This document shows, in pieces, positions 23,001 through 33,481 of a stretch of 49,146 bases of DNA (positions are counted from its first letter, which is position 1; each line of letters begins with the position of its first letter). A program made the position numbers and the translations under genes. Source of the DNA: Candidatus Eisenbacteria bacterium (GTDB taxonomy: Bacteria > Desulfobacterota > Binatia > DP-6); assembly GCA_035577985.1 (NCBI GenBank), contig DATJZY010000136.1:1-49146 (forward strand), read 5' to 3'. The notes under the pieces were generated by a model that made no database searches, was not told the origin of the DNA, and was given only the letters and a program-made list of their open reading frames with translations.

Positions 23001-23921
23001 GTGAACGAAGGGTCAAACCCGCGCGTCGTTCTGCTCTTTCCGGGCGCGCTCGGAGATTTCCTGCTCGCGCTGCCGGCGTTGCGCGCGCTCCGCAGCCGCC
23101 ACGCAGGCGTGCATGCGACGCTCGTCGTCGCGGGCTGGCTGCGCGCGCTCGCCGGCCACGCGGGCGTCGCCGACGCGTGCGCGAGCCTCGACGACGCCGA
23201 TACGGCCGGCCTCTTCGCCGGCACGCGCGTGCCGGGCTGGCTCGCGGACCGTCCGCTCGTCCATAGCTGGCTCGGTCGCGACGATCCGGGATTCCGGGCG
23301 CGACTCGCCGCGCTCGCGAGCCGGGCCGAGGTCCACGGCGTCGAGCGGGGTGCGGGCCCCGAGCATGCGGCCGTGGCCTACGCCCGAGCGGTCGGGCTCG
23401 GTGCGTCGCTTACGGAGCTCGCAGCCGGAGCGCGACTTCGCCGTCCGCCCTCGCCGCGCGCCGAGACGCTCGTCGCCCGTCTTCGCCGCCCGATCCTCGT
23501 CGTTCATCCGGGTGCGGGGAGTCCCGCCAAGCGCTGGTCGCTCGGCGGGTTCGGTGCGGTCACCACGGCGTGGCGCGACGCCGGAGGGGAGGTGGTCCGG
23601 CTGGTCGGACCCGCCGAGGCGGAGCTCCCGGCCATCGCCGGGACGCACGAGGCGGCGGGCTGGGAGCTGCTCGACGTCGCCGCGCTCCTCGCAGCGACCG
23701 ACGCCTACCTGGGCAACGACGGCGGCGTCAGCCACCTCGCGGCCGCTGTGGGCGCGCGCGGTGTCGCCGTGTTCGGGCCGACGTCGGCGCGGCGATGGCG
23801 GCCGCTCGGGGACGCGGTGGTCGCCGTCCAAGGACACGGCGACGCCAGCGGCATCGCGCTCGAATCCCTGCCCGCTCGCGTCGTGCTGGACGCGCTGCGA
23901 GGCGCGACGCGGCTGCCTTGA
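23001..23921 (+). CDS. Glycosyltransferase family 9 (heptosyltransferase-like)
   Basis: The 306-residue protein has the GT9 N-terminal strand and loop RVVLLFPGALGDFLLALPAL and the C-terminal nucleotide-sugar motif GNDGGVSHLAAAVG followed by AVFGPT. GT9 enzymes add heptose or related sugars to lipopolysaccharide core on the inner face of the inner membrane. It stands alone, without other LPS genes nearby. GTG 23001 starts just before the first strand. It is divergent from cysK with 42 bp between starts. Confidence 0.88.
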   Translation: MNEGSNPRVVLLFPGALGDFLLALPALRALRSRHAGVHATLVVAGWLRALAGHAGVADACASLDDADTAGLFAGTRVPGWLADRPLVHSWLGRDDPGFRARLAALASRAEVHGVERGAGPEHAAVAYARAVGLGASLTELAAGARLRRPPSPRAETLVARLRRPILVVHPGAGSPAKRWSLGGFGAVTTAWRDAGGEVVRLVGPAEAELPAIAGTHEAAGWELLDVAALLAATDAYLGNDGGVSHLAAAVGARGVAVFGPTSARRWRPLGDAVVAVQGHGDASGIALESLPARVVLDALRGATRLP

Positions 23922-23945
23922 CAAGGCGGAGGGGGCGCGAATAAC
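23918..23945 (+). promoter_or_regulatory. Possible promoter upstream of the DUF1844-htrA unit
   Basis: TTGACA (23918-23923, overlapping the GT9 stop within the palindrome CCTTGACAAGG), 16 bp, AATAAC (23940-23945). It would give a leader of about 210 bases. No gene is seen in 23922-24165. Confidence 0.4.
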
Positions 23946-24137
23946 TGTCCGACCGGCCGTCGTATCCGCCTCGGCGGCTATCCGGCCGGGTCGAGAATAG
24001 GCCAGCGCCCTGATCGTCCAATCGATGCCCGTGCCGAGCGCCGAACCCCGCCCATCCCCACGCCGTCATCCGACGGGCGTGACATCCCGTTGTTAGCCAT
24101 CGGCGGCGAGACGATCGGCGGCCGCGTGGTTACGTCA

Positions 24138-24156
24138 CCTCCTGTCATGTAGGAGG
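24138..24156 (+). promoter_or_regulatory. Hairpin that would hide the ribosome binding site of the DUF1844-htrA unit
   Basis: CCTCCT (24138-24143), a 7-base loop, AGGAGG (24151-24156). The second arm is the Shine-Dalgarno sequence of ATG 24166, so the stem would block ribosome access until melted. Confidence 0.5.
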
Positions 24157-24165
24157 AGAGCGTCG

Positions 24166-24584
24166 ATGGACGAGCATCAGGACAAGCCCGGCGGATTCCG
24201 CGTCACCGATCGTCGTCGGTTCACCGACGCGGGCCAAGAGCGCGAACCGGGGGACGAGACGCCGGGTGAGGGCGGTGCGGCCCCGGCGGGCGGCCCCGCC
24301 GGGTCGCCGGACTCGGAGCCGGCCGAGCCGGTCACCTTCTCGACGTTCCTGCTCGGCCTCTCGACCCAGGCGCTCCTGCACCTGGGCGAGATCCCCGATC
24401 CCACGAGCGGGCAGACCGAGCGAGACCTCGTCGCTGCCAAGCACGTGATCGACATCATCGGCATCCTGCAACAGAAGACGAAGAACAACCTCGAGCAGGC
24501 CGAGACGGGGCTGCTCGAATCGGTCCTGTACGATTTGCGCATGCGGTACGTGGCGCTGGTGCGCGGGACGAAGAAGGAGGGTTC

Positions 24585-24588
<4 letters not shown>
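24166..24588 (+). CDS. DUF1844 protein
   Basis: The 140-residue protein has a disordered, charged, Gly/Pro-rich N-terminal half and a C-terminal DUF1844 domain (about 57-130): TFSTFLLGLSTQALLHLGEI, then DLVAAKHVIDIIGILQQKT and a final helix. DUF1844 proteins are widespread in deltaproteobacteria and Acidobacteria, with unknown function. The stop overlaps the htrA start as ATGA, so the two are made together. The ribosome binding site AGGAGG is inside a potential hairpin. Confidence 0.85.
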
Positions 24589-26093
<1,505 letters not shown>

Positions 26094-27113
26094 GTGGTCG
26101 TCCTCGGCATCGAGACCTCGTGCGACGATTCGGCGGCCGCCGTCCTGCGGGACGGCCGGCTCGCCGGGTCGGTCGTATCCTCGCAGCACGCGGTCCACGG
26201 CCCCTACGGCGGCGTCGTGCCGGAGCTGGCGTCGCGCGAGCACGTGCGTCACGTCCTGGCGGTGATCGACGGCGCGCTCACGCAGGCGGGCGCGACGCTC
26301 GACGACGTCGGCGGCATCGCCGTCACGCGCGGCCCCGGCCTGATCGGCTCGATCCTCGTCGGGCTCTCGGTGGCCAAGGGGATCGCGCTCCGGCGGCGCC
26401 TGCCGCTGGTCGGCGTGAACCACCTCGAGGGTCATCTCGTGGCGGTGAACCTCGATCGTCCCGCCGACGATCCGGTGCCGTTGCCGTTTCTCGCCCTCAT
26501 CGTGTCGGGCGGGCACTCGGGGCTCTACCTCGCCCGCGCGCCCGGCGACTATCGCTGTCTCGGCCGCACGCGGGACGACGCCGTGGGCGAAGCCTTCGAC
26601 AAGGTGGCGAAGGCCCTCGGGCTCGGTTACCCGGGCGGACCTGCGATCGATCGCCTGGCGGTGGGCGGCGATCCGAAGGCCGTGCGCTTCCCGCGCGCGC
26701 GCCTGAAGCGCGGCCGCTTCGACCTCAGCTTCAGCGGTTTCAAGACCGCCGTGTGGCAGCACGTGCGTGCGAACCCGCCGAGCGAAGCCGAGCTGCCCGA
26801 CATCGCCGCCAGCGTCCAGGAGGCGCTGGTCGACATGCTGGTGGACACCACGGTCGAGGCGCTCGAGGCGACCGGGGCCGAGCGGCTCGTCGTGTCGGGC
26901 GGCGTGTCCGCCAACCGGCGCCTGCGCGAGCGGATGACGGCGATGGGCGCCGAGCGCGGCGTCGAGGTCCTCATCCCGCGCCCCGCGCTCTGCACCGACA
27001 ACGCCGCCATGATCGCGCTCGCGGGATGGCCGCGCCTCGCCGCGGGCGAGGACGACGGGCCCGGGGTCGAAGCCGACGCCGCGCTGCCGTTCGGCGCGCC
27101 CTGGGCCGCCTGA
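26094..27113 (+). CDS. tsaD: tRNA N6-adenosine threonylcarbamoyltransferase
   Basis: TsaD transfers the threonylcarbamoyl group to A37 of ANN-reading tRNAs, with TsaB and TsaE. The 339-residue protein is of family length and begins MVVLGIETSCDDSAAAVL. It has the metal-binding NHLEGHL, the ATP-binding IVSGGHSGLYL and LVVSGGVSANRRLRE, and a final CTDNAAMIA Asp. GTG 26094 directly follows the htrA stop. The stop overlaps the rsmA start (TGATG). Confidence 0.95.
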   Translation: MVVLGIETSCDDSAAAVLRDGRLAGSVVSSQHAVHGPYGGVVPELASREHVRHVLAVIDGALTQAGATLDDVGGIAVTRGPGLIGSILVGLSVAKGIALRRRLPLVGVNHLEGHLVAVNLDRPADDPVPLPFLALIVSGGHSGLYLARAPGDYRCLGRTRDDAVGEAFDKVAKALGLGYPGGPAIDRLAVGGDPKAVRFPRARLKRGRFDLSFSGFKTAVWQHVRANPPSEAELPDIAASVQEALVDMLVDTTVEALEATGAERLVVSGGVSANRRLRERMTAMGAERGVEVLIPRPALCTDNAAMIALAGWPRLAAGEDDGPGVEADAALPFGAPWAA

Positions 27114-27955
27114 TGGGGGTGCGGCGGGACGCGCGCGACGCGCTCGCCGCCTCGGGTCTCCGACCCCGCAAGCGCTGGGGGCAGCATTTCCTGTGCGATC
27201 CCGGGGTGGCGCGCCGGATCGTCGAGACGGCCGGAATCGGGCCGGGCTCTGCGGTGCTCGAGATCGGCCCCGGTCTCGGGGCGCTCACCGGTGCGCTCGC
27301 CGAGCGAGCGGCACGCCTCTACCTCGTGGAGATCGACCCCGGGCTCGCGGTGCGCCTGGAGGAGCGCTACGCGGATCGCCCCCAGGTGCGAGTCGTCGCC
27401 GGCGACGTCCTCGAGCTTCCGCTCGCGACGCTCGTCCGCGAGCCCGAGGTCACGGTCGTTGCGAATCTGCCGTACAACATCACCACGCCGATCCTCTTTC
27501 GCCTCCTCGCTCTACGCGAGCGCTTTCCGCGCGCCGTCGTCATGGTGCAGCGCGAGGTCGCGACGCGCCTCGCCGCGAAGCCGGGCGGCCGGGACTGGGG
27601 CGTCCTCCCGGCGCTCGTCCAGACGTTTGCCGAGGTGCGCGTCGCCTTCGGCGTCTCGCGGCGAAGCTTCCTGCCCCCGCCGCGCGTCGAATCCGCGGTG
27701 GTCGACGTGCGCTGGAGTCTGGCTCCACGGGTCGACGTGGGCGACCTCGAGACCTATCGTCAGGTGGTGCGCGCCGCCTTCGGACAGCGACGCAAGACGC
27801 TGCGGAACGCGCTCGGCGCACTCGCAACCGCGCGCGGACTCGATGCGCGCGCGCTCACGGCGGCGTTCGCGACGGCGGGCATCGATCCCGCGACGCGCGC
27901 CGAGCGCCTGTCGACGGCCGACTTCGCACGGCTCGCGCGGGCCTTCGAGGGCTAG
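27113..27955 (+). CDS. rsmA: 16S rRNA (adenine1518-N6/adenine1519-N6)-dimethyltransferase
   Basis: RsmA (KsgA) dimethylates two adjacent adenines near the 3' end of 16S rRNA during 30S maturation. The 280-residue protein starts with the conserved KRWGQHFLCDPGVA segment, then SAM motif I LEIGPGLGALTGAL, catalytic motif IV NLPYNITTPIL and the C-terminal GQRRKTLRNAL helix. It sits between tsaD (1-base overlap) and mutM (5-base gap). Confidence 0.95.
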   Translation: MGVRRDARDALAASGLRPRKRWGQHFLCDPGVARRIVETAGIGPGSAVLEIGPGLGALTGALAERAARLYLVEIDPGLAVRLEERYADRPQVRVVAGDVLELPLATLVREPEVTVVANLPYNITTPILFRLLALRERFPRAVVMVQREVATRLAAKPGGRDWGVLPALVQTFAEVRVAFGVSRRSFLPPPRVESAVVDVRWSLAPRVDVGDLETYRQVVRAAFGQRRKTLRNALGALATARGLDARALTAAFATAGIDPATRAERLSTADFARLARAFEG

Positions 27956-27960
27956 GAGCC

Positions 27961-28773
27961 ATGCCCGAGCTGCCCGAGGTCGAGACGATCGTACGCGGGC
28001 TCGCGCCCGCGCTCGACGGCCGCATCGTGCGCGAGGTCGTCGTGCGCGAGCCGCGTCTGCGCGTGACCCTCGCGTCCGACTTCGCGACCCGCCTCGGCGG
28101 GCGGCGGCTCGGCACCATGCGGCGCCTCGGCAAGTACATGCTGACGCCGCTCGACGACGGCCGCGTGTGGCTCGTGCATCTCGGCATGACGGGGCGCCTG
28201 ACGCTGGCCGGCGCACGGCCGCTTCCGCTCGTGCACGACCACGTCGTGCTGCGCCTCGACGACCAGCGGACGCTCACGTACAACGACCCGCGCCGCTTCG
28301 GCCGCCTCGACGTGCTGGAGCCCGGCGCCGTGCCGGGCGTGGTCGGCCCGGGCGTCGACGCGCTCGACGACGCCCTCAGCGCCGCATGGCTCTTCGCCCG
28401 CTCGCGCAAGCGGCGTACCAGCGTGAAGGCGCTCCTGATGGACCAACGACAGGTCGCCGGGCTCGGCAACATCTACGTGAGCGAGCTGCTCTTCCGCGCC
28501 GGGGTACGCCCGCGGCGTCGTGCCGCGCTCCTCACGCGGGACGAGTGCACGCGGATCGTCGAGGCGATGCGCGCCGTGCTCGGCGAGGCGATCGGGCGCG
28601 GCGGCTCGTCGATCTCCGACTATCGGGACGGCTTCGACCAGGCCGGCTCCTTCCAGGACGAGCACCTCGTCTACGATCGGGCCGGCGAGCCGTGCCGCCG
28701 CTGCGGCGGTCCGATCAAAGGGGTCGTGGTGGTCGGCCGCTCGACGTTCTACTGTCCGCGCTGCCAGCGCTGA
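27961..28773 (+). CDS. mutM: Formamidopyrimidine-DNA glycosylase
   Basis: MutM removes oxidised purines such as 8-oxoguanine. The 270-residue protein begins MPELPEVETIVRGL, giving the catalytic Pro2 and Glu3. It has the helix-two-turn-helix (QVAGLGNIYVSELLFRAGV) and a C-terminal zinc finger (CRRCGG and CPRCQR). AGGAG lies 3-4 bases upstream of the ATG. Its last 59 bases overlap the convergent permease gene, an unusually long antisense overlap that covers the second half of the zinc finger. Confidence 0.95.
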   Translation: MPELPEVETIVRGLAPALDGRIVREVVVREPRLRVTLASDFATRLGGRRLGTMRRLGKYMLTPLDDGRVWLVHLGMTGRLTLAGARPLPLVHDHVVLRLDDQRTLTYNDPRRFGRLDVLEPGAVPGVVGPGVDALDDALSAAWLFARSRKRRTSVKALLMDQRQVAGLGNIYVSELLFRAGVRPRRRAALLTRDECTRIVEAMRAVLGEAIGRGGSSISDYRDGFDQAGSFQDEHLVYDRAGEPCRRCGGPIKGVVVVGRSTFYCPRCQR

Positions 28774-29569
28774 CGTCGAGCCAGTCGCGCAGCCCGTCGC
28801 CGACGAGCTGGAGCGCGAGCACGGTCAACGCCAGCACGGCACCCGGAAAGATCACGAGGTGCGGTGCAACGAGCAGGAACTGCCGCCCCTCGTCGAGCAT
28901 GGCGCCCCATGACGGCAGGGGCGGCGGGACGCCGAGGCCGAGGAACGAGAGGCTCGACTCCGCGATGATGACGCCCGAGAAGCCGAAGGTCGCCTGCACG
29001 AGCAGGGTCGGCAGCGCGGCCGGGAGCAGGTGGCGGACGAGCACGCGGGCGGGCCGCGCACCGAGCGCACGCGCCGCCTGCGCGAACTCGCGGGTCCGGA
29101 GTCCGGTGATCTCCGCCCGCGCCAGACGCGCGTAGCCCGGCCACCCGAGGGCCGCGAGCGCGATCACGACATTCGCGACCCCGGGCCCGCGCACCGCTGC
29201 GAGGGCGATCGCGAGGAGGAGGCCCGGGAAGGCGAGCACGATGTCGATCGCGCGCGCGAGGAGCGTATCGACCCATCCACCCGCGAGCGCCGCGCCCGCG
29301 CCGACGGCGACGCCGACGGCGAGCGAGATGGCGATCACCACCGTCGCGACGCCGAGCGACACCCGGGCCCCGTACGCGATGCGTGCGAACAGATCGCGCC
29401 CGAGCCCGTCGCAGCCGAAGACGTGCGCCGCGCTCGGCGTCGCGAGCCGTCCGGGCAGGTCGGAGCGGTACGGGTCGCCGGGCGCGACGAGCGGCGCCGC
29501 CAGCGCGACGATCACGAGCACGGCGAGTACCGCGGCACCCACCTGCACCGTGCGTGGCGCGCTATGCAT
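28715..29569 (-). CDS. Peptide/nickel-type ABC transporter permease (DppC-like)
   Basis: The 284-residue inner-membrane protein has about six membrane segments, the N-terminal OppC/DppC domain with HVFGCDGLGRDLFARIAYGA, and the EAA loop region (ARALGARPARVLVRHLLP). It forms the channel with the DppB-like partner, overlapping it by 8 bases. The last 20 residues after LRDWLDV are a polar tail overlapping mutM. It is the last gene of the unit; no ATPase genes follow. Confidence 0.9.
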   Translation of the reverse strand: MHSAPRTVQVGAAVLAVLVIVALAAPLVAPGDPYRSDLPGRLATPSAAHVFGCDGLGRDLFARIAYGARVSLGVATVVIAISLAVGVAVGAGAALAGGWVDTLLARAIDIVLAFPGLLLAIALAAVRGPGVANVVIALAALGWPGYARLARAEITGLRTREFAQAARALGARPARVLVRHLLPAALPTLLVQATFGFSGVIIAESSLSFLGLGVPPPLPSWGAMLDEGRQFLLVAPHLVIFPGAVLALTVLALQLVGDGLRDWLDVSAGSADSRTSSGRPPRPL

Positions 29570-30470
29570 CGTCGCGCACCCGGGGGTCGAGCCACCCGTG
29601 GACGACGTCGGTCGCGAGATTCACGACGACGTACGTCATCGCGATCATCAGCACGCAGCCCTGCACGAGCGGGTAGTCGCGGGCGCCGATCGCCTGCATG
29701 AGGAGTCGCCCGACGCCCGGCCACGCGAAGATGGTCTCGGTCACGACCGCACCGGCGAGAAGCGCGCCCGCCTGGAGGCCGATCACGGTCACGACCGGCG
29801 GCAGCGCGCTGCGCAGCGCATGCACGATCGTCGTGCGCAGGGGTGACGCCCCCTTCGCACGCGCCGTGCGCAGGTGATCGGCCGAGAGCGCTTCGAGCAT
29901 GGCCGTACGCGTGAGGCGGACGAGGATCCCCAGCATCCCGAGCGCGAGCGTCACCGCCGGCAGAACCAGCGTCGCCGGGCCCTCGCGGCCGGAGATGGGA
30001 AGCCAGCCGAGCGCGATCGAGAAGACGAGCACGAGCAGCGGTCCGGAGACGAAGCTCGGAACCGACACGCCGATGAGGCTCACGCCGCGCGCGACGCGAT
30101 CGACGAGCGATCCGGGTCGCGTCGCGGCCACCGTGCCGAGCGGAATCGCGATCCCGACCGCGAGCACGAGGGCCGCAGCCGCCAGCTCGAGCGTGGCGGG
30201 GAAGCGGGCCGCGACGAGGCCGGCGACCGGGGCCCGGTACGCCAGCGAGGTGCCGAGGTCGCCCCGCGCGAGCCGCCCGACGAATCGCGGCAGCTCGGCC
30301 GGCCAGGGCCGATCGAGCCCGAGCGCGTGGCGCATGGCGGCGACGTCGGCCGGCGCGGCCGACTCGCCGAGCATGATCTCGACCGGATCGCCCGGGACGG
30401 CATGCAGGAAGGCGAAGACCAGGACGGCGACACCGAGCACCGTCGGCACGATCGTCGCGAGGCGTCGCAT
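29562..30470 (-). CDS. Peptide/nickel-type ABC transporter permease (DppB-like)
   Basis: The 302-residue protein has the DppB layout: an N-terminal membrane segment (RLATIVPTVLGVAVLVFAFL), a periplasmic VPGDPVEIMLG segment, about five further segments, the EAA loop (RTARAKGASPLRTTIVHALR) and the family-typical GRLLMQAIGARDYPLVQG. ATG 30470 overlaps the binding-protein stop (TGATG). Confidence 0.9.
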   Translation of the reverse strand: MRRLATIVPTVLGVAVLVFAFLHAVPGDPVEIMLGESAAPADVAAMRHALGLDRPWPAELPRFVGRLARGDLGTSLAYRAPVAGLVAARFPATLELAAAALVLAVGIAIPLGTVAATRPGSLVDRVARGVSLIGVSVPSFVSGPLLVLVFSIALGWLPISGREGPATLVLPAVTLALGMLGILVRLTRTAMLEALSADHLRTARAKGASPLRTTIVHALRSALPPVVTVIGLQAGALLAGAVVTETIFAWPGVGRLLMQAIGARDYPLVQGCVLMIAMTYVVVNLATDVVHGWLDPRVRDDA

Positions 30471-31972
30471 CAGTCCGTCCAGGCGCGCGCGAGGCCGGAG
30501 AGATCGCCGCTCGCCTCGGGCGTGAAGTCGTGGAGCCGGGTGGTCGCAGTCACGACGCGATCCTCCCACCACAGCGGGATGGCCGGAAGGTCGTGCGCGG
30601 CCCAACGCTGGACGCGCGCGTAGATCCGGCGGCGCGCCTCGGGGTCGGTCGTGGCGCGTCCCTCGTCGGTCAAGCGATCCATCACGCGGCTCGCGTACCA
30701 GCCGCGATTGAAGCCGGTAGGCGGCGTCATCTTCGAGTTGTAGGCGAGGCGATACAGATCGGGGTCGCTGACGCCGACCCAGGTGAGCGCCGCGACCTCG
30801 AAATCGCCCCGCCGCACGTCCGCGAAGAGCGTGCCCCACTCATAGGTACGGACGTCGAGCGCGATGCCGACGCGCGCGAGGTCGGCCTGGATGGCCTCGG
30901 CGAGACGCCGCCGCGCGGGCTGGTTCGACGTCTTGTAGACGAGGCGGCAGCGCGGCTGCGGACCCGACCCATCCGGATCGACGAGGCCCGCGCGATCGAG
31001 GAGGCGGCGCGCACGCCGGGGCGAGTGGCGGATGCGAGGCACCGCGGCATAGGCCCAGTGCTCGGGAACGAGCAGACCGGTCGCCGGACGACCCGCGCCC
31101 CCGACCAGCCAACGCAAGAGCGCGTCGTCGTCGATCGCCATGGCGATCGCCCGCCGCACCCGGCGGTCGCGGAGCCGGGGATCGCGCAGGTTGAGCGCCA
31201 GGTACGCGAAGCTCGACCCGGGGTTTTCGCTCACCGCCAGCCCGGGCTGGGCGCGCAGTCGATCGAGCAGCTCGGGTTCGAGGATGTCCTGCAGCAGGCC
31301 GACACCGCCGCGCTCGAGCTCGAGCACCCGGACCACCGCATCCGGCACGATCCGCAGCACGAGGGGATCGATGCGGGCGGGTCCCCCGGGATAGTGGGGG
31401 TTCGGCGCCAGGACGATGCGGTCGCCGCGTCGGGCCAGGGCGAGGGCGTAGGGCCCGGCCCCGACGGTGACCTCGGTCGGGTCGCGGGCGTGCCCGGCCG
31501 GCAGGATCGGCAGGCCCGTCGCGTCCAGGAATGCCCCGTCGGGGGTGCGGAGGCGGACGGCGACCGTCAGATCGTCGGGCGTCTCGATGGCGTCGACCTC
31601 CTGGAGGGTAGCCCGGCGCGGGGACGCCACGGCGGGGTCCCGCACCGCCTCGTATGTCGCCCGCACGTCGCCCGCGCGCACGGGCTCGCCGGTCGTGAAG
31701 CGGAAGTCGTCGCGCAAGTGGAAAACGATCGTGCGGTCGTCGGGCCGGGTCCACGAGCGGGCGAGCTCGGGCGCCCGCTGGAAGTGCGCATCGGTGCGCG
31801 TGAGCGCCACGTGGAGCAGATCGGCCAGGCGCGAGGTCGCGGCGTCGACGCCGAAGCGGGGATCGAGGCTCTGCGGATCGCTCTCGAGCGCCACGACCAG
31901 GCCGCGCGCCGGTGGAGGCGCCGTCTGGCACCCGCTGGCGCACACCTCACAGGCTACGCAGAGCGCTGCCAC
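30470..31972 (-). CDS. ABC transporter substrate-binding protein, family 5 (lipoprotein)
   Basis: The roughly 500-residue protein is a peptide/nickel-type (SBP_bac_5) binding protein: ESDPQSLDPRFG near the N-terminus, VRAGDVRATYEAVRDP, the PYALALARRGD strand and the NLRDPRLRDRRVRRAIAMAI segment. The Cys in CASGCQT fits a lipobox. From GTG 31972 the signal is short and lacks positive charges. From CTG 31999, nine codons upstream in frame, it would read MKRVKQIGCVAALCVAC, a much better lipoprotein signal, and a TACCAA box ends 6 bases before this CTG. The true start may be that CTG. The ligand is unknown. Confidence 0.85.
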   Translation of the reverse strand: MAALCVACEVCASGCQTAPPPARGLVVALESDPQSLDPRFGVDAATSRLADLLHVALTRTDAHFQRAPELARSWTRPDDRTIVFHLRDDFRFTTGEPVRAGDVRATYEAVRDPAVASPRRATLQEVDAIETPDDLTVAVRLRTPDGAFLDATGLPILPAGHARDPTEVTVGAGPYALALARRGDRIVLAPNPHYPGGPARIDPLVLRIVPDAVVRVLELERGGVGLLQDILEPELLDRLRAQPGLAVSENPGSSFAYLALNLRDPRLRDRRVRRAIAMAIDDDALLRWLVGGAGRPATGLLVPEHWAYAAVPRIRHSPRRARRLLDRAGLVDPDGSGPQPRCRLVYKTSNQPARRRLAEAIQADLARVGIALDVRTYEWGTLFADVRRGDFEVAALTWVGVSDPDLYRLAYNSKMTPPTGFNRGWYASRVMDRLTDEGRATTDPEARRRIYARVQRWAAHDLPAIPLWWEDRVVTATTRLHDFTPEASGDLSGLARAWTD

Positions 31973-31985
31973 GCAGCCGATTTGT

Positions 31986-32015
31986 TTGACTCTCTTCAGA
32001 ACGCTTTGGTACGAT
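31986..32015 (+). promoter_or_regulatory. Promoter of the MltD-like gene
   Basis: TTGACT (31986-31991), 18 bp, TACGAT (32010-32015). It leaves a leader of about 30 bases with GGAGG at 32041-32045 before ATG 32051. Confidence 0.55.
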
Positions 32016-32050
32016 CCACGTGGGTGCAGGTGGATGGGCTGGAGGCCAGC

Positions 32051-33436
32051 ATGCGTGTCGTATCTTCTGCGATTCTAGCAGCCATCATATTCCACCTGGC
32101 GCCCGCCGCCGGCGCCGAACCCTTCCCTCGTCCGGCTTCGCTGGAGTCGCAGGTCCGCTTCTGGCGCAACACCTTCGGCGTGTACTCGCGCTCGCAGGCC
32201 GTTGTGCACGACACCGCCGACCTCGACAAGATCTACTCGGTCGTCGACGTGAGCGCGAACGCCGAGGGCATGAGCCCGGGCGAGCTCGACGACTACATGC
32301 GGTACGCCTCCGAGGTCGAGGTCACCCGCGTGCGCGGCATCCTGCGGCGCCTGCACCAGGCCGGCTCCAACCCGAAGGACCTCTCGGCCGAGGAGCAGGG
32401 GATCTTCGACCTCTTCAAGGGCGATCGGAACCCCGACAAGTTCCTCGACGCGGTCGAGCGCGTGCGCAGCCAGCGGGGCCTGCGGGAGAAGTTCGCCTAC
32501 GGCATCCAGGTGGCGCACGGCTACTTTCCGGAGATGGAGCGTATCTTCCGGGAGGAGGGCCTGCCGACCGAGCTCACCCGGCTGCCCCTGGTCGAGTCGT
32601 GCTTCAACGTCGAGGCCTACTCCAAGGTGGGCGCGGCGGGGATCTGGCAGTTCATGCCCGCCACGGGGCGGATCTACTCGATGAACGTCGGCGCCCTCGT
32701 CGACGAGCGCCGCGATCCCATCGCCTCGACGCGCGCGGCGGCCCGCTTCCTGCGGCACAACTACGAGCAGCTCGACGAGGCCTGGCCGCTCGCCATCACC
32801 GCCTACAACCACGGCCCCGGTGGCATCCGGCGCGCGATCGAGGAGACGGGCACCACCGACATCGGCGTGATCGTCGAGCGCTATCACGGCCCGGCCTTCG
32901 GCTTCGCGTCGCGCAACTTCTACGCCGAGTTCGTGGCCGCGCTCGACGTCGAGAAGCATCATGAGGCTTATTTCGGAAAGCTCGAGCCCGAGCGCCGGGA
33001 GCCCTCGCGCGTCGTCTCGCTCGACCGCCCGGTCGGCATCGAGGTCGCGGCGCGGCTCGCCCACACCGAGCGCGAGACGCTCGTCGCGCTGAACCCCGCC
33101 CTCATGGACCCGGTCATCGACGGACGCCGGAACATCCCGGGCGGCTACGACCTACGCGTTCCGGTGAGCGGCGCATCGGGCTTCGAGGAGCGCGTGGCCG
33201 AGTTCGGGGCCGAGCAACGCGTGGTCCGGGTGTCGGCACCCGCCCCACCGTCGCGCCGCAGCAGCAGCAGCAAGAGCGGTATGGCCACCGCCCACCGGGT
33301 GGGCAAGGGTGACACGCTCTCCGAGATCGCGGCGCGCTACAAGGTCAGCGTCGCGAGCCTCAAGACCGCGAACGGCCTCAAGGGCTCCCAGAGCATACGC
33401 CGCGGGCAGGTCCTCAAGATCCCCGGCCGGACCTGA
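32051..33436 (+). CDS. mltD: Lytic murein transglycosylase with LysM domain (MltD-like)
   Basis: The 461-residue exported protein has a signal peptide (MRVVSSAILAAIIFHLAPAAGA), a family 1 lytic transglycosylase domain with catalytic Glu182 in LPLVESCFN and the following GAAGIWQFMPATGR and ITAYNHGPGG motifs, a Ser-rich linker and a C-terminal LysM (about 415-460, HRVGKGDTLSEIAARYKVS). It cleaves glycan strands to 1,6-anhydromuropeptides. MltD from E. coli usually has two or more LysM units; here I see one clear LysM plus a diverged segment around 335-365. GGAGG lies 5 bases before the ATG. Confidence 0.92.
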   Translation: MRVVSSAILAAIIFHLAPAAGAEPFPRPASLESQVRFWRNTFGVYSRSQAVVHDTADLDKIYSVVDVSANAEGMSPGELDDYMRYASEVEVTRVRGILRRLHQAGSNPKDLSAEEQGIFDLFKGDRNPDKFLDAVERVRSQRGLREKFAYGIQVAHGYFPEMERIFREEGLPTELTRLPLVESCFNVEAYSKVGAAGIWQFMPATGRIYSMNVGALVDERRDPIASTRAAARFLRHNYEQLDEAWPLAITAYNHGPGGIRRAIEETGTTDIGVIVERYHGPAFGFASRNFYAEFVAALDVEKHHEAYFGKLEPERREPSRVVSLDRPVGIEVAARLAHTERETLVALNPALMDPVIDGRRNIPGGYDLRVPVSGASGFEERVAEFGAEQRVVRVSAPAPPSRRSSSSKSGMATAHRVGKGDTLSEIAARYKVSVASLKTANGLKGSQSIRRGQVLKIPGRT

Positions 33437-33437
33437 G

Positions 33438-33481
33438 ACCCCGAGCGCCCGGAGCCCGCAGGGCACCGGCTGCCTCGGGGT
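33438..33481 (+). terminator. Hairpin after the MltD-like gene
   Basis: ACCCCGAG (33438-33445) pairs with CTCGGGGT (33474-33481), an 8-bp stem with a 28-base loop containing further GC pairs. There is no T-run, so termination would be weak. Confidence 0.35.

Noticed and set aside
30530..32050. A 500-codon upstream extension of the MltD-like frame
   Set aside because: The extension is antisense to the binding-protein gene and low in complexity. The signal peptide, GGAGG and promoter all place the start at 32051.
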